In this document: in pieces, positions 60,176 through 64,000 of the stretch
How the letters are laid out: every line of letters starts with the position of its first letter
How positions within the stretch are numbered: position 1 is the stretch's first letter
Source: Gilliamella sp. B3022
GTDB lineage: Bacteria > Pseudomonadota > Gammaproteobacteria > Enterobacterales > Orbaceae
Assembly (NCBI RefSeq): GCF_028751545.1
Contig: NZ_CP071867.1
Location: 1,895,306 to 1,959,305, forward strand
DNA: 64,000 nucleotides
Reading direction: 5' to 3'
The notes under the pieces: generated by a model
What the model was told of the DNA's origin: nothing
What the model saw: the letters and a program-made list of their open reading frames with translations, nothing else
The model's database searches: none
Made by a program: the position numbers and the translations under genes

Positions 60176-60343
60176 ACTATCTCTGTTTTACAGTTTGGTT
60201 AATCATTTATTCAGTATATTTTATCAGTAAGTCTAAAATATAGCTATGAGGAAGACACATTGTGAATTAGTGATTGTAAAATTACAGTTTTATGTATAAT
60301 CTGAGCCGAATATTCTTGAATCAATCGTTATAGAGAAATAAAC

Positions 60344-61279
60344 ATGAATAATCATTTGAGTCCTTACATGCAGTTTAGCCGTAAAGAATGGGCAAGCTTG
60401 CGTAATTCGGAACCAATGACCTTAACATCTGGAGAACTAATTTCTTTACAGGGAATCAATGAAGATTTATCAATGGATGAAGTAAGTGAAATTTACTTAC
60501 CTTTATCAAGATTACTCAATTTTTATATTAGTAATAGTTTTAGTCGGCAGGCGGTATTATCTAAATTTTTAGGTAAAAGCCAAAAAATCCCTTACATAAT
60601 TGGTATCGCTGGCAGTGTTGCTGTTGGTAAAAGTACTACGGCACGTGTATTACAGGCATTACTAACTCGTTGGCCTGAACATAGAAAAGTAGCGTTAGTT
60701 ACTACGGATGGTTTTTTATATCCAAATAAATGCCTTGAAGAGCGCGGCATTATGAATAAAAAAGGTTTTCCACAATCCTACAACCTTAAAAAGCTAATTA
60801 ACTTTGTTGCAGATATAAAATCAGGGCAAGCGGAAGTTAAAGCACCGGTTTATTCACATTTAGTTTATGATATTGTAGAAAATGAAGAGATCGTGATCGA
60901 CAGTCCAGATATTTTGATTTTGGAAGGTTTAAATGTATTACAAGGTGCGGTCAATTATACTCAAGCACATAATCGAGTATTTGTTTCAGATTATGTTGAT
61001 TTTTCGATATATGTTGACGCCGATTTATCTTTATTACATCATTGGTATGTGAACCGCTTTTTAAAATTTAGAGCAGGGGCCTTCAGTGATCCCAATTCAT
61101 ACTTCAATCACTATTCTCAATTACCAGAACAAGAGGCAATCAGCATCGCTAATCGCTTGTGGAGTGAGATAAACGAATTAAATTTAGTTGAAAACATTTT
61201 ACCAACTCGAGAAAGAGCCAGTTTGATTTTGACAAAAGGTAACGATCACAAAGTAGATTATGTTCAATTAAGAAAATAA
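60344..61279 (+). CDS. coaA: Type I pantothenate kinase
   Basis: A 311-aa enzyme for the first and rate-controlling step of coenzyme A synthesis. P-loop GSVAVGKS at 90-97, preceded by PYIIGIAG. Also [42 protein letters not shown] and [17 protein letters not shown]. Homologous along its length to E. coli CoaA (316 aa). A DUF1090 gene begins 16 bp later on the same strand. Confidence 0.96.
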   Translation: MNNHLSPYMQFSRKEWASLRNSEPMTLTSGELISLQGINEDLSMDEVSEIYLPLSRLLNFYISNSFSRQAVLSKFLGKSQKIPYIIGIAGSVAVGKSTTARVLQALLTRWPEHRKVALVTTDGFLYPNKCLEERGIMNKKGFPQSYNLKKLINFVADIKSGQAEVKAPVYSHLVYDIVENEEIVIDSPDILILEGLNVLQGAVNYTQAHNRVFVSDYVDFSIYVDADLSLLHHWYVNRFLKFRAGAFSDPNSYFNHYSQLPEQEAISIANRLWSEINELNLVENILPTRERASLILTKGNDHKVDYVQLRK

Positions 61280-61295
61280 ACTTAGGAGGATCAAT

Positions 61296-61751
61296 ATGAA
61301 ATCAGCAATAGGGTTATTAAGTAAATTAAGCATTATCACTTTAGTTATGGCGTTTTCTGTAAATAGTTATGCATCAAGTAATGATGTACATGAAGGATTG
61401 ACTTGCGATGCTAAAAAACAGGCCATCGAAGCAAAAATAGAACAAGCCAAAAAAGCCAATAATACTTTTGAAATCACAGGGCTTGAAAAAGCACTTCAAC
61501 AAGTTAATACCAATTGTTCGGATGACACATTGGAACAAAAATACAAAAGATTAGTGGAAGAAAAAAGCAAAAATGTCTCTGACAAAACCAAAAAATTAGC
61601 AGAAAAAACCAAAGAGTATGAAAAAGATGGTATTAATGCAAATCAAGACAAAATTGATGCTCTAAAATCTAAATTGCACGATGCAGAAAAAGAACTCACT
61701 GAAGCAAAAAATAAATTAGCGGATTATTATGATAAAGTTAATACTAAGTAA
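61296..61751 (+). CDS. DUF1090 periplasmic protein (YqjC-like)
   Basis: A 151-aa exported protein: signal peptide about 1-26 (ending NSYASSN), then a long alpha-helical coiled-coil region rich in Lys, Glu and Ala. LTCDAKKQAIEAKIEQAKKANN and ITGLEKALQQVNTNC are the DUF1090 signature with its two cysteines. Cellular role is not established. AGGAGGATCAAT before the ATG is a strong ribosome site. It is adjacent to coaA, 16 bp apart, so it may share that transcript. Confidence 0.83.
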   Translation: MKSAIGLLSKLSIITLVMAFSVNSYASSNDVHEGLTCDAKKQAIEAKIEQAKKANNTFEITGLEKALQQVNTNCSDDTLEQKYKRLVEEKSKNVSDKTKKLAEKTKEYEKDGINANQDKIDALKSKLHDAEKELTEAKNKLADYYDKVNTK

Positions 61752-61757
61752 TCTTAG

Positions 61758-61782
61758 TTTTTAATTTTATTGAAATTAAAAA
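61758..61782 (+). terminator. AT-only hairpin after the DUF1090 gene
   Basis: Ten-bp stem TTTTTAATTT / AAATTAAAAA with a 5-nt loop, 7 bp after the stop. Weak, lacks a G/C core and a trailing T-run. Confidence 0.3.
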
Positions 61783-62551
61783 ATAGATTCGAACAATAAA
61801 ATAATATTGAAATTTGTGCAATTAATATTGACCTTGAGGAGATATATTACTTCTTGAGGTCATCTTTAATATCTCATATTAGCTAAAATTATGTTAATTT
61901 TCTTTAGTTCTATTTAGCTATTTTCTGTAAAAATGCTGTTAACCTAAAGTGCTACCAAAAACGATAAGTTTTATATGATCATTTATCTAAATATTATTAA
62001 ATAAAACCATTAGAAATGGATGAATATTATGACAGATAATTTACGGCTATTAATTACAAAATTTTAAAACTTGAATACTGAAAATCGACTAAATGTATTC
62101 GATGTAAATATAATCAATTAAATTATTTTAATTTTCTATTACCAATTGTTAAAAAATAATTAGATAATCGCATTAGGACTATTAATAGTCCAAAGAACAA
62201 CATGAGTCTTACAACGATATAAATAAACAGATTATAACATTGATCTTTATTATCCCTTTACTATTCATAAATTTATGACTATTGATTAAAAATCTTCTAC
62301 AAGGATGTTTTTTTATCGGTAATGAATGTTGTCTTTTTGATAAAACAGAATGAGTGTTACACATAACAATTACTGAAAATAAACTGATCTCTTTTTTATA
62401 AAATTTTATTAGATAGCTAATTTTATAGAGTAATATTTGCTATTTTTCAAAGTTAACCGTTTCATTGTTTCCAAATCAGCTCTTAATTAATTTGATTAAA
62501 ATGATGTTCTAGACTTTTTTAGTAAAAAAAGGTAAGGTGTGCGGCTTGTCT
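61783..62551. other. Long AT-rich gap before the queuosine operon
   Basis: About 770 bp with no supported gene. The right end must contain the promoter and 5' leader of queF. No tRNA, small RNA or repeat could be recognised. Only very short open frames exist, the most visible being about 12 codons at 62030. Confidence 0.4.
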
Positions 62552-62588
62552 CGTGGTTCGTGAACCTCCCACGCAAAAAAACTAAGGA
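62552..62588 (+). promoter_or_regulatory. preQ1-I riboswitch upstream of queF
   Basis: Stem CGTGG (62552-62556) pairs with CCACG (62569-62573) around a 12-nt loop, followed by an A-rich tail CAAAAAAACTAAGG. The tail is the hallmark 3' part of class I preQ1 aptamers, and loop ACCT can pair with AGG of the tail to form the pseudoknot. AAGGA is also the ribosome binding site of queF, whose ATG is at 62594. preQ1 binding would hide it and shut off translation of queF, and perhaps the rest of the operon. Loop order and spacing fit the family by eye. Confidence 0.85.
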
Positions 62589-62593
62589 AAATT

Positions 62594-63067
62594 ATGAGTA
62601 ACGTTACATTATTAGGCGATCAGTCTGTTCGCTATCCAACAACCTATGCTCCGGAAATTCTGGAAACTTTTGATAACAAACATCCCGGTAATGATTATTT
62701 TGTTAAATTTAATTGTCCGGAATTTACGAGTCTTTGTCCTATTACAGGTCAGCCTGATTTCGCCACAATTTATATTTCTTATGTGCCTAATATCAAAATG
62801 GTTGAGAGTAAATCTCTTAAGCTGTATCTATTCAGCTTTCGAAATCATGGTGATTATCATGAAGATTGCATCAATATCATTATGAAAGATCTGATTAAGT
62901 TAATGGATCCTAAATACATTGAAGTGTGGGGTAAATTTACACCACGTGGTGGTATTTCAATTGATCCTTATGCCAATTATGGTAAATCCAATACTCAGTG
63001 GAAGCAAATTGCACTCAATCGCTTAGTTAATCATGATCTTTATCCCGAAAAAGTCGATAATCGCTAA
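62594..63067 (+). CDS. queF: NADPH-dependent preQ0 reductase QueF (short form)
   Basis: A 157-aa T-fold enzyme reducing 7-cyano-7-deazaguanine (preQ0) to preQ1 for tRNA queuosine. The catalytic Cys48 lies in [14 protein letters not shown], with the partner Asp55 seven residues on, the spacing of B. subtilis QueF. It is the short, single-domain (Bacillus-like) type, not the double-length E. coli form. [21 protein letters not shown] includes the substrate Glu/His residues. First gene of queF-queC-yhhQ and directly controlled by the riboswitch. Confidence 0.95.
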   Translation: MSNVTLLGDQSVRYPTTYAPEILETFDNKHPGNDYFVKFNCPEFTSLCPITGQPDFATIYISYVPNIKMVESKSLKLYLFSFRNHGDYHEDCINIIMKDLIKLMDPKYIEVWGKFTPRGGISIDPYANYGKSNTQWKQIALNRLVNHDLYPEKVDNR

Positions 63068-63091
63068 TTATCAATCTGACAGGAATTTTTA

Positions 63092-63745
63092 ATGAAAAAT
63101 CGTAAAGCACTAGTGATATTTTCTGGAGGGCAAGATTCGACGACTTGTCTGCTGCAAGCCATTGCCGATTATGGTCGTGAGAATGTTGAAACCATAAGCT
63201 TTCAATATGGTCAACGCCATAGTATTGAATTGGATAAAGCTAAGTGGATCGCCGAGGATTTAAGTGTCAAGCAAACCGTAATTGATACATCAGTGATCAA
63301 ACATATGACCAATAATGCTTTGATTGATGATTCGCAAGAAATCAAAGCTGCACAAGATGGTGATTACCCAAATACTTTTGTTGATGGACGTAATATGTTG
63401 TTTTTACTGTTAGCGGGTTGTTATGCCAAGCAGAAAGGTATTAATGATATTATTATCGGCGTTTGTGAAACGGATTTTAGTGGTTATCCTGACTGTCGTG
63501 ATATTTTTATTAAATCCATGAATGTATCGATGAATTTAGCGATGGATTATGCATTTAATATTAAAACACCCTTGATGTACCTGACTAAAGCTCAAACATG
63601 GGAAATGGCTGATAAATTGGGTTATCTTGATTATGTTCGCCAAAATACCCATACTTGTTATTACGGTGTAGAAGGGGGATGTGGTAAATGTCCTAGTTGT
63701 ATGCTGCGTGATAAAGGTCTACAAGAATATTTAGCCCAAACTTAA
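63092..63745 (+). CDS. queC: 7-cyano-7-deazaguanine synthase
   Basis: A 217-aa ATP-dependent enzyme converting 7-carboxy-7-deazaguanine to preQ0. PP-loop SGGQDS at 11-16, then [31 protein letters not shown] and a C-terminal zinc site formed by cysteines in [28 protein letters not shown] precedes the ATG, 24 bp after queF. A little shorter at the C-terminus than E. coli QueC (231 aa). Confidence 0.95.
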   Translation: MKNRKALVIFSGGQDSTTCLLQAIADYGRENVETISFQYGQRHSIELDKAKWIAEDLSVKQTVIDTSVIKHMTNNALIDDSQEIKAAQDGDYPNTFVDGRNMLFLLLAGCYAKQKGINDIIIGVCETDFSGYPDCRDIFIKSMNVSMNLAMDYAFNIKTPLMYLTKAQTWEMADKLGYLDYVRQNTHTCYYGVEGGCGKCPSCMLRDKGLQEYLAQT

Positions 63746-63792
63746 CCAATATTTATCTGGGTTCTCTCACCCCATTAAAAAAGGAAACAAAT

Positions 63793-64000
63793 ATGTATTT
63801 AAACGTTCATTCACAATTGATTGAAAAACAATTTACTCGACAGCAAAAACATAAAGCACTCGGCTGGTTGGCTTTTTTTCATATTATCGTTATTGCTTCC
63901 AGTAACTATTTGGTACAAATTCCATTTGATATTTTTGGATTTCATACTACTTGGGGAGCGTTCACTTTTCCATTTATCTTTTTGACCACTGATTTAACTA
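63793..64000 (+). CDS. yhhQ: Queuosine-precursor transporter YhhQ, N-terminal part (cut by window edge)
   Basis: About 69 N-terminal residues of a membrane transporter importing preQ0/preQ1. KHKALGWLAFFHIIVIASSN and YLVQIPFDIFGFHTTWGAF with FPFIFLTTDLT align closely with E. coli YhhQ. AAGGAAACAA precedes the ATG. It follows queC by 47 bp, so import, synthesis and reduction of the precursor seem to be co-regulated by the preQ1 riboswitch. Confidence 0.88.
   Translation, partial: MYLNVHSQLIEKQFTRQQKHKALGWLAFFHIIVIASSNYLVQIPFDIFGFHTTWGAFTFPFIFLTTDLT

Noticed and set aside
61783-62551. tRNA cluster after coaA as found in E. coli
   Set aside because: No cloverleaf, T-loop GTTCRA box or CCA end could be recognised in the gap.

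Overview
The window is AT-rich (about one third G+C by eye) and looks like a gammaproteobacterial chromosome close to Enterobacterales and Pasteurellaceae. Many proteins align end to end with E. coli counterparts, often at identical length (SpoT 702 aa, RhaM 104 aa, RhaD 274 aa, GapA 331 aa), and several E. coli gene neighbourhoods survive (psd-mscM, rpoZ-spoT-recG, dapF-yigA-xerC-yigB-uvrD, holD-rimI beside rsmC, yihI near hemN, darP beside pmbA). Base composition, gene order and the sugar-acid/rhamnose gene content suggest the family Orbaceae, the Gilliamella-like gut symbionts of bees. That placement is inference from memory, not a search.

Layout. 1-1.4 kb: the start of dsdX diverging from dsdC (D-serine). 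1.5-5.9 kb: an EamA exporter, a nucleoside permease plus purine nucleoside phosphorylase pair, and fdhD, all on the minus strand. 6.1-10.1 kb: a DedA protein, then psd-mscM. 10.3-22.5 kb: a large L-rhamnose/L-rhamnoside locus (rhaB-rhaA-rhaD-rhaT-fucO-rhaM, regulators rhaS and rhaR, a third RhaS-like regulator, an intracellular GH78-type rhamnosidase and a GPH-family symporter). 22.5-25.2 kb: a NhaD/ArsB-type antiporter flanked by gene-poor DNA that looks decayed. 25.2-32.7 kb: rlmF, a secreted adhesin-like protein, dld and mutS. 33.6-45.6 kb: housekeeping genes gapA, csp, ppa, darP, pmbA, a SulP transporter, yfaY, rpoZ, spoT, recG. 46.1-53.8 kb: lptM-lysA-dapF-yigA-xerC-yigB, uvrD, cyaY. 53.9-61.8 kb: two secreted proteins of unknown function, thiN, rimI, holD, rsmC, hemN, yihI, coaA and a DUF1090 protein. 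62.5-64 kb: a preQ1-I riboswitch leading queF-queC-yhhQ.

How the genes work together. The rhamnose locus encodes a complete route: a rhamnoside is imported (GPH symporter), cleaved in the cytoplasm (GH78), and the rhamnose is mutarotated (RhaM), isomerised (RhaA), phosphorylated (RhaB) and split (RhaD) into DHAP and L-lactaldehyde. FucO reduces the lactaldehyde to 1,2-propanediol. The free-rhamnose permease gene rhaT carries an in-frame TGA at a conserved Trp codon, so the strain may now depend on rhamnoside uptake. The queuosine genes form one operon apparently switched by preQ1 at the ribosome binding site.

Two genes are broken by single small changes (rhaT by a nonsense codon, yigB by a one-base shift in an A8 tract). 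Both could be real, read through, slipped over, or sequence errors. I saw no tRNA, rRNA, CRISPR array, intact insertion sequence or prophage.
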